The notes under the pieces: generated by a model | The model's database searches: none | What the model was told of the DNA's origin: nothing | What the model saw: only the letters and a program-made list of their open reading frames with translations | Assembly: GCF_001544075.1 (NCBI RefSeq) | Contig: NZ_BCNT01000004.1 | Span: 310,001-374,000, forward strand | Direction: 5' to 3' | Source of the DNA: Comamonas terrae | GTDB taxonomy: Bacteria > Pseudomonadota > Gammaproteobacteria > Burkholderiales > Burkholderiaceae_C | Length of the DNA: 64,000 nt | In this document: one piece after another, positions 8,386 to 16,569 of the stretch | Position numbering within the stretch: the first letter of the stretch is position 1 | Layout of the letters: each line of letters opens with the position of its first letter | Made by a program: the position numbers and the translations under genes

Positions 8386-9248
8386 TGGACGTCTTTCTGC
8401 AACAGGTGCTCAATGGGCTGACATTGGGCGGCATCTACGGTTTGGTGGCCCTGGGGCTGACGCTGGTGTACGGCATCCTGCACGTGCCCAACTTCGCCCA
8501 CGGGGGCTTTTACATGATCGGCGCCTTCGTCGCCCTGCATGCCATGGTGGCCTGGAGCTGGGGCTACTGGCCGGCGCTGCTGATGGCCGCGGTGGCGGTG
8601 GCCGTACTGGGCATCGCGAGCGAGCGGCTGGTGTTCAACCCGCTGCGCAAGGCTTCGCCGCTGCATCCCAAGATAGCCTCCATCGGCCTGCTGCTGTTCC
8701 TGGAGGCCGGCGCCCAGGTACTGTGGGGCGCGGACTTCCAGCGCATGCCCACGCCCTACACCAGCATCATCGAGATGGGCGGGCTGACGGTACCCGCCCA
8801 GCGCCTGCTGATCATCGCCGCGGCCTTTGCGCTGATGGTGGCCCTGCACCTGTTCCTGACGCGCACCGTGACGGGCTCGACCATCGTGGCCATGGCGCAG
8901 AACCGCGAAGGCGCCTCGCTGGTGGGCATAGACGCGAACCGCGTGTCCATGATGACCTTCGCCATCTCGGGCCTGCTGGCCGCCGCGGCCGCCACGCTGT
9001 ACGCGCCCATCAACCTGGTCTATCCGGCCATGGGCCACCTGGTCATCACCAAGGCCTTCGTGATCATCATCCTGGGCGGCATGGGCAGCATTCCGGGCGC
9101 CGTGCTGGGCGGGCTGATCATCGGCTTCGCCGAGAGCTTCGGCGCCTACTACATCTCCACCGACTACAAGGACATCATCGCCTTCGTGCTGCTGGTCGTC
9201 ATTCTGTCGCTGCGCCCCCAAGGGCTGTTTGCCAAGAGGAGCCGCTGA
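8385..9248 (+). CDS. livH: Branched-chain amino acid-type ABC transporter permease LivH
   Basis: A 287-residue permease of the LIV family with about eight membrane segments. Motifs include NGLTLGGIYGLVALGLTLVYGILHVPNFAHGGFYMIGA at the N-terminus and the cytoplasmic coupling loop near LVITKAFVIIILGGMGSIPGAVLGG. It is the first transporter gene of a five-gene set (livH, livM, livG, livF, binding protein) and pairs with LivM. ATG at 8385 overlaps the TGA of the possible leader; GTG at 8382 is an alternative in the same frame. Substrates of the wider family include branched-chain amino acids, amides, urea and aromatic acids; the ligand cannot be fixed here. Confidence 0.9.
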   Translation: MDVFLQQVLNGLTLGGIYGLVALGLTLVYGILHVPNFAHGGFYMIGAFVALHAMVAWSWGYWPALLMAAVAVAVLGIASERLVFNPLRKASPLHPKIASIGLLLFLEAGAQVLWGADFQRMPTPYTSIIEMGGLTVPAQRLLIIAAAFALMVALHLFLTRTVTGSTIVAMAQNREGASLVGIDANRVSMMTFAISGLLAAAAATLYAPINLVYPAMGHLVITKAFVIIILGGMGSIPGAVLGGLIIGFAESFGAYYISTDYKDIIAFVLLVVILSLRPQGLFAKRSR

Positions 9249-9249
9249 G

Positions 9250-10224
9250 ATGAAGAACCTGATCGACAGCCGACTGGCCTGGGCGCTGCTGCTGGCGGCG
9301 GCCATCGCCTTTCCCTGGGTGGCGGGCAACGACTACCACCTCACGGTGATGAGCACGGCCTACATCTTCGCCATCGCCACGCTGGGCCTGAACCTGATCA
9401 CCGGCTACACGGGCCAGCTCAACCTCGCGCACGCGGGCTTCATGGCCGTGGGGGCCTACACGGTGGGCATTCTCACGGTGGACCACGGATGGACCTTCTG
9501 GGCCGCGCTGGCCATGTCGGGCCTGGTCTGCGCGGCCCTGGGCTATGTGATCGGCATCGTCTCGCTGCGCCTGAAGGGCCACTACTTCTCCATCTTCACG
9601 CTGTGCGTGGGCTACATCATGTTCCTCGTGATCGAGAAGTGGGAAAGCCTGACCCACGGCACGGTGGGCATCATGGGCATCCCCGAGCCCGAGGCCATCG
9701 GCGCGCTCACCTTCGACACGCCGGTACGCCTGTACTACCTCGTGCTTTTCTTCCTGGTGGTGCTGGTGTGGGTGATGCGGCGCATCGTCAAGTCGCTGCT
9801 GGGCCGCACCTTCATCGCCATCCGCAACAGCGACGAGCTGGCCGAGGCCCTGGGCATCAACCTCATGCGCAACAAGGTGCTGGCCTTCATGCTCAGCGTG
9901 TTCTACGCGGGCATCGCGGGCGGGATGTACGCGGGCTTCGTGCGCTTCATCGGCCCCGACATGGCCGGCGTGCACCACACCTTCGACATGATGATCTTCG
10001 CCATGGTCGGCGGCATGGGCACGGTGCTGGGGCCGCTGCTGGGCGCCATCGCCATGCCCTGGCTCACGCAGTCGCTGCAGTTCCTGCAGGAGTACCGCTT
10101 CATCGTCTTCGGACCGATCCTCGTGGCGCTGGTGATCTTCCTGCCGTACGGCGTGGTCGGCAGTTTTCTGCAGTGGCGTGCGCGCCGCGATGCGAAGGAG
10201 GGCAAGCCCCATGCTCAAGATTGA
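9250..10224 (+). CDS. livM: LIV-type ABC transporter permease LivM
   Basis: A 324-residue permease. It shows the LivM pattern TLGLNLITGYTGQLNLAHAGFMAVGAYTVGI and the EAA-like loop near AIRNSDELAEALGINLMRNKVLAFMLS. ATG at 9250 overlaps the livH stop region by one base spacing, with a GAGGAGCC ribosome site inside livH. Its last 14 bases overlap livG, consistent with one transcript and tight coupling. Together with LivH it forms the membrane channel of the transporter. Confidence 0.9.
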   Translation: MKNLIDSRLAWALLLAAAIAFPWVAGNDYHLTVMSTAYIFAIATLGLNLITGYTGQLNLAHAGFMAVGAYTVGILTVDHGWTFWAALAMSGLVCAALGYVIGIVSLRLKGHYFSIFTLCVGYIMFLVIEKWESLTHGTVGIMGIPEPEAIGALTFDTPVRLYYLVLFFLVVLVWVMRRIVKSLLGRTFIAIRNSDELAEALGINLMRNKVLAFMLSVFYAGIAGGMYAGFVRFIGPDMAGVHHTFDMMIFAMVGGMGTVLGPLLGAIAMPWLTQSLQFLQEYRFIVFGPILVALVIFLPYGVVGSFLQWRARRDAKEGKPHAQD

Positions 10225-10975
10225 ACGCCTGACCAAGAAGTTCGGCGGCCTGGCCGCCGTGAACGACGTCACCACCACCATCGAGGAGGGCAAGGTCAAC
10301 GCCATCATCGGCCCCAACGGCGCGGGCAAGACCACCTTCTTCAACCTCATCAGCTCCATGCACAAGCCCACCAGCGGCACCATCACCTTCGACGGGCAGG
10401 ACGTGACCTCGCTGCGCCCGGACCAGGTGGCGCGGCTGGGCATTGCGCGCACCTTTCAGACCACCTCGCTGTTCGACCGCGCCACGGTGCTGGACAACCT
10501 CATCGTGGGCCACCGCCTGCGCACGCGCTCGGGCCTGTGGGATGTGCTGCGCGGCTCCAGCCGCCTGCGCGAGGAAGAGCGCGTGTGCCGCGAGAAGGCG
10601 CGTGAGGCGCTGGACTTCGTGGGCCTGTCCCGCATCGCCCACCGCGTGGCCGGCGACATCACGCAGGAGGAGCGCAAGCGCGTGGCCTTCGCGCTGGCGC
10701 TGGCCACCGATCCCCGGCTGATGCTGCTCGACGAGCCCGCCGGCGGCGTCAACCCCGAGGAGACCGAGGGCCTGGCCGAGCTGATCCGCAAGATCGTGCG
10801 CCACGGCATCACGGTGGCGCTGATCGAGCACAAGATGAACATGATCATGAGCCTGGCCGACAAGATCCTGGTGCTCAGCTACGGCGAGAAGATCGCCGAG
10901 GGCACGCCCGAGGAAATCCGCCGCAACCCGGCCGTGATCGACGCCTACCTGGGGAGCGAGCATGCTGAAGTTTGA
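10211..10975 (+). CDS. livG: LIV-type ABC transporter ATPase LivG
   Basis: A 254-residue ATPase with Walker A GPNGAGKT, Walker B LMLLDEP and the switch histidine in VALIEHKM. The usual LivG signature region reads GDITQEERKRVAFALAL instead of a canonical LSGGQ/LPYGQQR, an unusual but conserved-looking variant: the leucine/glycine positions are missing. The C-terminal extension ends IDAYLGSEH, typical of LivG. The start overlaps livM by 14 bases and its end overlaps livF by 14. It energises transport with LivF. Confidence 0.9.
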   Translation: MLKIERLTKKFGGLAAVNDVTTTIEEGKVNAIIGPNGAGKTTFFNLISSMHKPTSGTITFDGQDVTSLRPDQVARLGIARTFQTTSLFDRATVLDNLIVGHRLRTRSGLWDVLRGSSRLREEERVCREKAREALDFVGLSRIAHRVAGDITQEERKRVAFALALATDPRLMLLDEPAGGVNPEETEGLAELIRKIVRHGITVALIEHKMNMIMSLADKILVLSYGEKIAEGTPEEIRRNPAVIDAYLGSEHAEV

Positions 10976-11669
10976 GAACGTCTCGCTGAAATACGGCAGC
11001 TTCCTGGCGCTGGACCGCGTCAGCCTGCATGCGGACCAGGGCGAGCTGGTGGTGCTGCTGGGCGCCAACGGCGCGGGCAAGAGCTCGCTGTTCCTCACGG
11101 CCAGCGGCATCCACAAGGCCGCGGGCGGCTCCATCGCCTGGCAGGGGCAGGAACTGGTGGGGCGCAAGCCCTCGGCCATCGTGCAGGCCGGGCTGGTGCA
11201 GTGCCCCGAGGGGCGCAAGCTGTTCCCGCAGATGACGGTGCGCAAGAACCTGGAGCTGGGCGCCTATGTGCACCGGTGCGACCCCGGCCCCAGCCAGCAG
11301 ACGCTGGAGGAAGTGTTCGAGCTGTTTCCCATCCTGCGCGACAAGCAGCACGACCCCGCCGGCTCGCTGTCGGGCGGCCAGCAGCAGATGGTGGCCATAG
11401 GCCGCGCCATGATGGGCCGGCCCCGCGCGCTGCTGCTGGACGAACCCTCGCTGGGCCTGGCGCCGCTGGTGATCAAGCAGATGTTCGAGGTCATACAGCG
11501 CATCAACCGGGCCGGCACCACGGTGCTGCTGGCCGAGCAGAACGCCTATGCGGCGCTCAAGATCGCCCACCGCGCCTATGTGCTGGAAAACGGCCGCATC
11601 GTGCGCGAGGGCGTGCCTGCGGAGCTGCTCGCGGATGACTCCATCCGCAAGGCTTATATAGGAGCCTGA
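10962..11669 (+). CDS. livF: LIV-type ABC transporter ATPase LivF
   Basis: A 235-residue ATPase with Walker A GANGAGKSS, signature LSGGQQQM, Walker B ALLLDEPSLGLAP and the LLAEQNAYAALKIAHRAYVLENGRIV region diagnostic of LivF. It ends IRKAYIGA as usual. It overlaps livG by 14 bases. After the stop comes a family-type intergenic repeat (11671-11785) and then the binding protein, so the last gene may need its own promoter or readthrough. Confidence 0.92.
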   Translation: MLKFENVSLKYGSFLALDRVSLHADQGELVVLLGANGAGKSSLFLTASGIHKAAGGSIAWQGQELVGRKPSAIVQAGLVQCPEGRKLFPQMTVRKNLELGAYVHRCDPGPSQQTLEEVFELFPILRDKQHDPAGSLSGGQQQMVAIGRAMMGRPRALLLDEPSLGLAPLVIKQMFEVIQRINRAGTTVLLAEQNAYAALKIAHRAYVLENGRIVREGVPAELLADDSIRKAYIGA

Positions 11670-11670
11670 C

Positions 11671-11785
11671 ACCCCCTGAGCTGCCGCGCAGCTTCCCCCC
11701 TCTCTCGCTGCGCGGGAGGGGGACGACGCCCTCGCTGCGGGGCGGCGCGGCCGGCACAGGCCCTTGCTGGGCGTCTCTGGCAAGG
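11671..11785. repeat. Intergenic repeat, copy 1 of 3 (CCCCCTGAG...GCTGCGGGGCGG family)
   Basis: The stretch begins ACCCCCTGAGCTGCCGCGCA and shares long blocks with 23191-23290 (TCTCTCGCTGCGCGGGAGGG, then CCTCGCTGCGGGGCGG, then CCCTTGCT). This copy carries about 15 extra bases between the GGGGCGG block and CCCTTGCT. It sits between livF and the binding-protein gene. Confidence 0.8.
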
Positions 11786-11869
11786 GCCGTGTCCGGAGCA
11801 AAGCTCGGCGCTCAGTGGCCTTTTACGGTTTTTTTTCACGCGACACGACCATTTGCAAAGGAGACAGAC

Positions 11870-13039
11870 ATGACAGCATTTCCCCTGTTCACCCGCCGCC
11901 GCATGACCGCCGTGGCCCTGGCCGGCGCCTTGCTGGCCGCAGGCCCCGCGCTGGCGCAGGAAGTGGTCAAGATCGGCTATTCGGGCCCGCTGTCCGGCGG
12001 CGCCGCGCAGTACGGCAAGAACGTGCTCGACGGCATGCAGATGGCCGTGGCCGAGCTCAACGCGGCCGGCCCCGAAGTGGGCGGCAAGAAGGTCAGGTTC
12101 GAGATCGTGGCGCTGGACGACAAGTACAACCCGTCCGAGACCGCCATCAACGCCCAGCGCCTGGTGCAGCAGCACAAGACTGCGGCCATCCTGGTGCCGC
12201 ACTCGGGCGGCATCTTCGCGCTGCAGACCACCAACGAGCGCAGCAACTTCATCGTTCTGGCCTACAGCTCCGTGCCCCAGATCACGGCGCGCGGCAACAA
12301 GCTCACGCTGCGCATTCCGCCCGAATTCACCTCCTACATCACGCCGTTTTCCAAGTACGAGATGGAGCGCTTCGGCAAGAAGGTGGCCATGATCGGCGCC
12401 GACCATGACTACGGCAAGGCCTGGGCCGCGGCCTTCAAGCCCGGCTGGGAGAAGCTGGGCGGCACCGTGGTGGCCGAGAATCCCATGAGCTACAACCGCG
12501 CCACGGACTTCTACAGCGGCGTGAGCAAGGCCCTGGCCGAAAAGCCCGACGTGCTGTTCGTCGGCGGCGCCTCCGAGCCCACGGCCCTGGTCGTCAAGCA
12601 GGCGCGCGAGCTGGGCTTCAAGGGCGGCTTCATCATCATGGACCAGGCCAAGCTCGACGAGATGGCGCGCGTGCTGGGCGGCGACTACAAGGTGCTCGAG
12701 GGCGCCATCGGCGTGATGCCGGTCTCCGAGGACAGCAAGCCGGCCAACCAGGCCTTCGTGCAGCGCTTCGGCAAGGCCTATCCGGGCCGCATCCCGGGCT
12801 CGGAGGCGCAATGGAACTACACGGCCGTGCATGCCACGGCCAAGGCCATGCAGCTGGCCGGCACCACCTCGGACCCCAAGGCCATCCATGCCAAGCTCGA
12901 CGCGGCCTACAAGGCGCTGGCGGCCGACGTCAACCCCGGCGGCGTGATGGGCGTGGATGCTAAGGGCGGCACCCTGACCCGCGAGCGCGGCGCCGCGGTC
13001 AAGAACGGCAAGATCGAGCCCGTGCAGACCGAGCATTGA
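11870..13039 (+). CDS. LIV-type periplasmic binding protein
   Basis: A 389-residue exported receptor of the LivK/Leu-Ile-Val-binding family. The signal peptide is MTAFPLFTRRRMTAVALAGALLAAGPALA, cleaved before QEVVKIG. The mature N-terminus [33 protein letters not shown] is typical. A strong ribosome site (AAAGGAGA) sets ATG at 11870; an upstream in-frame start at 11789 would lose the signal peptide. As the last gene of the first liv set it delivers the substrate to LivHMGF. Ligand identity is not evident. Confidence 0.9.
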   Translation: MTAFPLFTRRRMTAVALAGALLAAGPALAQEVVKIGYSGPLSGGAAQYGKNVLDGMQMAVAELNAAGPEVGGKKVRFEIVALDDKYNPSETAINAQRLVQQHKTAAILVPHSGGIFALQTTNERSNFIVLAYSSVPQITARGNKLTLRIPPEFTSYITPFSKYEMERFGKKVAMIGADHDYGKAWAAAFKPGWEKLGGTVVAENPMSYNRATDFYSGVSKALAEKPDVLFVGGASEPTALVVKQARELGFKGGFIIMDQAKLDEMARVLGGDYKVLEGAIGVMPVSEDSKPANQAFVQRFGKAYPGRIPGSEAQWNYTAVHATAKAMQLAGTTSDPKAIHAKLDAAYKALAADVNPGGVMGVDAKGGTLTRERGAAVKNGKIEPVQTEH

Positions 13040-13063
13040 TCCATCGCGCAAGATGCTGAAAGC

Positions 13064-13149
13064 ATAGCTGCCAGCGCACGGCAGGTGAAGATTTCATATG
13101 CAAATCCATTTGAAACCTTTCACTGTCAAGCGCTGGCAGCTATTGTTTT
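13064..13149. repeat. Long-loop inverted repeat, AGCTGCCAGCGC family, possible terminator
   Basis: ATAGCTGCCAGCGC (13064-13077) and GCGCTGGCAGCTAT (13130-13143) form a perfect 14-base inverted repeat with a 52-base interior, followed by TTGTTTTG. It lies between the convergent binding-protein and iclR genes and may stop transcription from the left. Single or degenerate arms of the same motif recur at 29013-29033, 31415-31465, 42330-42352 and 60879-60925. Confidence 0.65.
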
Positions 13150-13150
13150 G

Positions 13151-13960
13151 TCAGGCCGCCTGGTCGATGGCCTTCTGCAGGCGGCGCACCATGCGCTCCA
13201 GCTCGGGCTGCACGCGCTGGCGCAGGAAGTCGGCCGAGACCAGGCGGCTGGGCCCGCCGCAGCTGATGGACATCAGCGGCAGGCCGCGGCCCGGCGAGAA
13301 GGCCATGGCCACGGCGTTGACGTTGCTCTGCCAGTCGCCAAAGGAGTGGCAGACCTGGCTGCGGTTTGCATCGCCGGGCAGCGGCCATTGCGGCAGCTGC
13401 GCCATGGCGGCCTGCCATTGCTCGGGCGCATGCGAGCGCAGGTAGTCCAGCGCCTGCTGGCGCTCGGCGGCCGTGCTGGCGGCCAGCCAGGCGCGGCCTA
13501 TGGCCGTGGTCGCCAGCGGCAGGCGCGAGCCCATGTCCAGGTCGCGGTGGGCAAAGCCGGGGCTGGGGCAGTGCTCGATGTAGATCATGTTGTGCCGGTC
13601 GCGCGTGCCCAGCGCGACCTCGGTGCGCGTGGCCACGGCCAGCCGGTGCATCAGCGGCCGCGCGATCTGGCGCACGTCCAGGCGCGAGAGCATGGCGCTG
13701 CCCAGGGCCAGCGTGGCCGTGCCCAGGCGGTACTTGCCTTCCTCGGGCACATGGATCAGGTAGCCCAGCTCGGTGAGCGTATAGGTCAGCCGCGAGACCG
13801 TGGACTTGGGCAGGCCGCAGCGCCTGGCGATGTCCTGGTTGCCCAGCAGCTTTTCGCCCGAGCGAAAGCACGACAGCACCTCCAGCCCGCGCGCCAGCGC
13901 GGTCACGAAGCGTCGGTCAAGCGGGTCGGAAGCCGGGGCGGGGCGCAGCGAGGAGGGCAT
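13151..13960 (-). CDS. IclR-family transcriptional regulator
   Basis: A 269-residue IclR regulator. The N-terminal winged helix (about 20-80) contains ALARGLEVLSCFRSGEKLLGNQDIARRCGLPKSTVSRLTYTLTELGYL; the effector domain holds PLATTAIGRAWLAA and ends with the conserved region around NAVAMAFSPG...LMSISCGGPSRLV. Members of the PcaR/PobR-like branch control aromatic or organic acid catabolism. The start at 13960 has an AGGAGGGC ribosome-like sequence on the other side and is preferred over an upstream in-frame ATG at 14086. It lies between two liv transporters and may regulate either. Confidence 0.87.
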   Translation of the reverse strand: MPSSLRPAPASDPLDRRFVTALARGLEVLSCFRSGEKLLGNQDIARRCGLPKSTVSRLTYTLTELGYLIHVPEEGKYRLGTATLALGSAMLSRLDVRQIARPLMHRLAVATRTEVALGTRDRHNMIYIEHCPSPGFAHRDLDMGSRLPLATTAIGRAWLAASTAAERQQALDYLRSHAPEQWQAAMAQLPQWPLPGDANRSQVCHSFGDWQSNVNAVAMAFSPGRGLPLMSISCGGPSRLVSADFLRQRVQPELERMVRRLQKAIDQAA

Positions 13961-14026
13961 GGCCGCATTATGGAAAGGCCTGCGGCTGCCGCTCTGGAAA
14001 AAGCCCCACGCATGCGGTCCGGCGGC

Positions 14027-14061
14027 AAAAAAGCCTGCGCGCACAAAGGCGGGCAGGCTTT
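14027..14061 (-). terminator. Intrinsic terminator of fpr
   Basis: On the minus strand AAGCCTGC and GCAGGCT form a stem followed by six T (A-run at 14027-14032 on the plus strand). It lies about 45 bases after the fpr stop, in the gap before iclR. Confidence 0.75.
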
Positions 14062-14105
14062 GGTGGCGGCAGCGCGGGGCTGCCATCCGGGGGCGTGACG
14101 CCGGC

Positions 14106-14879
14106 TTATTTCTCGACGAAGGCGCGCTCGACCACGAAGTCGCCGGGCGTGGTGGTGTTGCCTTCCTTGAAGCCGCGGCTTTCCAGCAGCTCCTTGAGTT
14201 CGGCCAGCATGGCGGGGCTGCCGCACAGCATCACGCGGTCGGTCTCGGGGTTGAGCTCGGGCAGGCCGATGTTCTGCGGGAAGGTGCCGGCATTAATCTG
14301 GTTGGAGATGCGGCCCTGGTTGCGGAAGGGCTCGCGCGTCACCGTGGGGTAGTAGACCAGCTTGTCCTTGACGATCTCGCCGAGGAACTCGTGCTCGGGC
14401 AGTTCCTTCTCGAACAGTTCCTGGTAGGCCAGCTCGTTGATGTGGCGCACGCCGTGCACGACCACGACCTTCTCGAACTTCTCGTAGGTCTCGGGGTCGC
14501 GGGCCACGGCCAGCCAGGGCGCCAGGCCGGTGCCGGTACCGATCAGGTACAGGTTCTTGCCGGGCAGCAGGTAGTCGATGAGCAGCGTGCCCGTGGGCTT
14601 CTTGCCCACGATGATGGTGTCGCCCACCTGGATGTTCTGCAGCTTGGAGGTCAGCGGGCCATCGGGCACCTTGATCGACAGGAACTCCAGGTGCTCTTCG
14701 TAGTTGGGGCTGGCGATGGAATAGGCGCGCAGCAGGTTCTTGCCGTCCACCTTCAGGCCGATCATCGTGAAATGGCCGTTGGAAAAGCGCAGCGAGGTAT
14801 CGCGGGTGGTGGTGAAAGAGAAAAGACGGTCGGTCCAGTGGTGGACCGACAGCACGCGTTCTTCAAGAAAAGCACTCAT
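14106..14879 (-). CDS. fpr: Ferredoxin/flavodoxin-NADP+ reductase
   Basis: A 257-residue FAD enzyme that moves electrons between NADPH and ferredoxin or flavodoxin, with a role in redox balance and oxidative stress. FAD-binding motif RAYSIAS is at residues 51-57, the pyrophosphate-binding GTGTGLAP at 114-121, and CGSPAML plus the C-terminal FVVERAFVEK fit subclass I bacterial Fpr. It has its own terminator downstream and 375 gene-free bases upstream. Confidence 0.92.
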   Translation of the reverse strand: MSAFLEERVLSVHHWTDRLFSFTTTRDTSLRFSNGHFTMIGLKVDGKNLLRAYSIASPNYEEHLEFLSIKVPDGPLTSKLQNIQVGDTIIVGKKPTGTLLIDYLLPGKNLYLIGTGTGLAPWLAVARDPETYEKFEKVVVVHGVRHINELAYQELFEKELPEHEFLGEIVKDKLVYYPTVTREPFRNQGRISNQINAGTFPQNIGLPELNPETDRVMLCGSPAMLAELKELLESRGFKEGNTTTPGDFVVERAFVEK

Positions 14880-15254
14880 GATCGTCTACAAAAAATCAAT
14901 GCAGGTCAGACGGAGCTGCCGTTGCAGCAAAAGCCCGGCGGATTGCCATGAAGGCGTTGGTGGCGAAACACGCGGGCAGGAACTGCCTAATGCGATAGCT
15001 GCCGTTTGCCAAGCGGGACAACCTATATTGTCCGGGAAATGGCGGCAAATGGGTGCATCGCATGCCAATGTCTTGAGATTGATTAGTGATAAGCAGAATG
15101 ACGCCGCCTCCATGTGCCCTGGCTCGGCCTGGCTTGACAGCCATTTGCGCGCTGAACTAGCATGGCCGCCTGTGCTCCGCAAGGCAGCACTTCTTTTTCA
15201 TCTATTAATACTCAAACTGAGTATTAGTACAGACAAAATACGAGGAACGTGACG
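14880..15254. other. Gene-free stretch between fpr and the second liv transporter
   Basis: No convincing gene is present. The last 60 bases are markedly AT-rich and hold the dyad at 15206-15226 and the presumed promoter of the binding-protein gene. The other end should hold the fpr promoter, which could not be placed. Confidence 0.6.
15206..15226. promoter_or_regulatory. Perfect 8-5-8 operator-like dyad
   Basis: TAATACTC and GAGTATTA are perfect inverted arms around AAACT, 28 bases before the start of the binding-protein gene and just before its AGGAACG ribosome site. It does not show T-N11-A spacing, so a dimeric repressor of another family (for example the IclR protein at 13151-13960, or a TetR/GntR protein) is more likely than LysR. 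Confidence 0.6.
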
Positions 15255-16457
15255 ATGCAGATGCGCTGGACCCTGCCCCTGCTGACCCTGGCCGCGCTGC
15301 CGGCCTGGGCGCAGGGCGTGATCAAGATCGGCGAGATCAACAGCTACAAGGCCCAGCCTGCCTTCCTGGAACCCTACAAGAAGGGCATGGAGCTGGCCGT
15401 AAGCCAAGTCAATGCGGCCGGCGGCATTGCGGGCCGGAAGCTGCAGCTGGTCACGCGCGACGACAACGCCAACCCCGGCGATGCCGTGCGTGCGGCCGAG
15501 GAGCTGTACACGCGCGAGAAGATCGATGTGCTCACGGGCAGCTTTCTCTCGCACGTGGGCCTGGCGCTGACCGACTACGCCAGGCAGAAGAAGCGCTTTT
15601 TCCTCGCCTCCGAGCCGCTGACCGACAAGATCGTCTGGGCCGACGGCAACCGCTACACCTTCCGCCTGCGCGGCTCCACCTACATGCAGACCGCCATGCT
15701 GGTCGAGCAGGCCGCCAAGCTGCACAAGAAGCGCTGGGCCATCGTCTATCCCAACTACGAGTACGGCCAGTCGGCCGCGGCCACCTTCAAGAAGCTCATG
15801 AAGGAAAGGCAGCCCGACATCGAGTTCGTGGCCGAGCAGGCCCCGGCTTTGGGCAAGATCGACGCGGGCTCGGTGGTGCAGGCGCTGCAGGATGCCAGGC
15901 CCGATGCCATCTTCAACGTGCTGTTCGCCACCGACCTGGGCAAGTTCGTGCGCGAGGGCAATACGCGCGGCCTGTTCAAGGACCGCGAAGTCGTCGGCCT
16001 GCTCACGGCCGAGCCCGAGTATCTGGATCCGCTGAAGAAAGAAGCGCCCGTGGGCTGGACCGTGACCGGCTATCCCTGGTATTCGATTTCCACGCCCGAG
16101 CATGCGGCCTTCCTCAAGGCCTACCAGGAGCGCTTCAAGGAGAGCCCGCGCCTGGGTACCGTCGTGGGCTACAACGCCATCCAGTCGATTGCCGCGGGCC
16201 TGCGCAAGACCGGCGGCAGCGCCGATACCGAAAAGCTCATCGCCGCCTTCAAGGGCCTGGAGGTGGATACGCCCTTCGGCCGCATCACCTACCGCGCGCA
16301 GGACCACCAGTCCACCATGGGCGCCTATGTGGGCAAGACGGCCTACGATGCCAGGCTGGGCCATGGCGTGCTGGTCGACTACCGCTATGCCGACGGCAAG
16401 GACTACCAGCCCTCGGACGAGGACGTGAAGAAGCTGCGGCCTGCGGCCGCGAACTGA
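15255..16457 (+). CDS. LIV-type periplasmic binding protein (second transporter)
   Basis: A 400-residue exported receptor. The signal peptide is short (MQMRWTLPLLTLAALPAWAQ). Mature sequence begins GVIKIGEINSYKAQPAFLEPYKKGMELAVSQVN, a variant of the amide/urea-binding side of the family (FmdD/UrtA-like lineages often start KIGEINSY). ATG at 15255 follows AGGAACG; GTG at 15249 is an alternative. It leads the second liv set but a strong terminator follows at 16482-16509. Ligand unknown. Confidence 0.87.
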   Translation: MQMRWTLPLLTLAALPAWAQGVIKIGEINSYKAQPAFLEPYKKGMELAVSQVNAAGGIAGRKLQLVTRDDNANPGDAVRAAEELYTREKIDVLTGSFLSHVGLALTDYARQKKRFFLASEPLTDKIVWADGNRYTFRLRGSTYMQTAMLVEQAAKLHKKRWAIVYPNYEYGQSAAATFKKLMKERQPDIEFVAEQAPALGKIDAGSVVQALQDARPDAIFNVLFATDLGKFVREGNTRGLFKDREVVGLLTAEPEYLDPLKKEAPVGWTVTGYPWYSISTPEHAAFLKAYQERFKESPRLGTVVGYNAIQSIAAGLRKTGGSADTEKLIAAFKGLEVDTPFGRITYRAQDHQSTMGAYVGKTAYDARLGHGVLVDYRYADGKDYQPSDEDVKKLRPAAAN

Positions 16458-16481
16458 CTGGGCATCGGCGAAAATGCCAGG

Positions 16482-16509
16482 CCACCTGCACTGCCGCAGG
16501 TGGTTTTTT
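16482..16509 (+). terminator. Intrinsic terminator inside the second liv operon
   Basis: CCACCTGC and GCAGGTGG form a perfect 8-base stem with a 6-base loop (ACTGCC) followed by six T. It sits 25 bases after the binding-protein stop and about 60 before the permease start, all genes in the same direction. Partial termination here would make more receptor than membrane complex. Confidence 0.85.
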
Positions 16510-16569
16510 CATGTCCGAGATCGTGAACCCGTTCTGAAGGGAGAGGTGGATGCCGACAAGGAGCTCTGC

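Noticed and set aside
13085-14098. 337-codon plus-strand frame opposite iclR
   Set aside because: It is the antisense of a clear IclR regulator and lacks any domain.
14886-15182. 98-codon minus-strand frame in the fpr upstream gap
   Set aside because: No ribosome site, no recognisable domain, and it covers the likely promoter of fpr.
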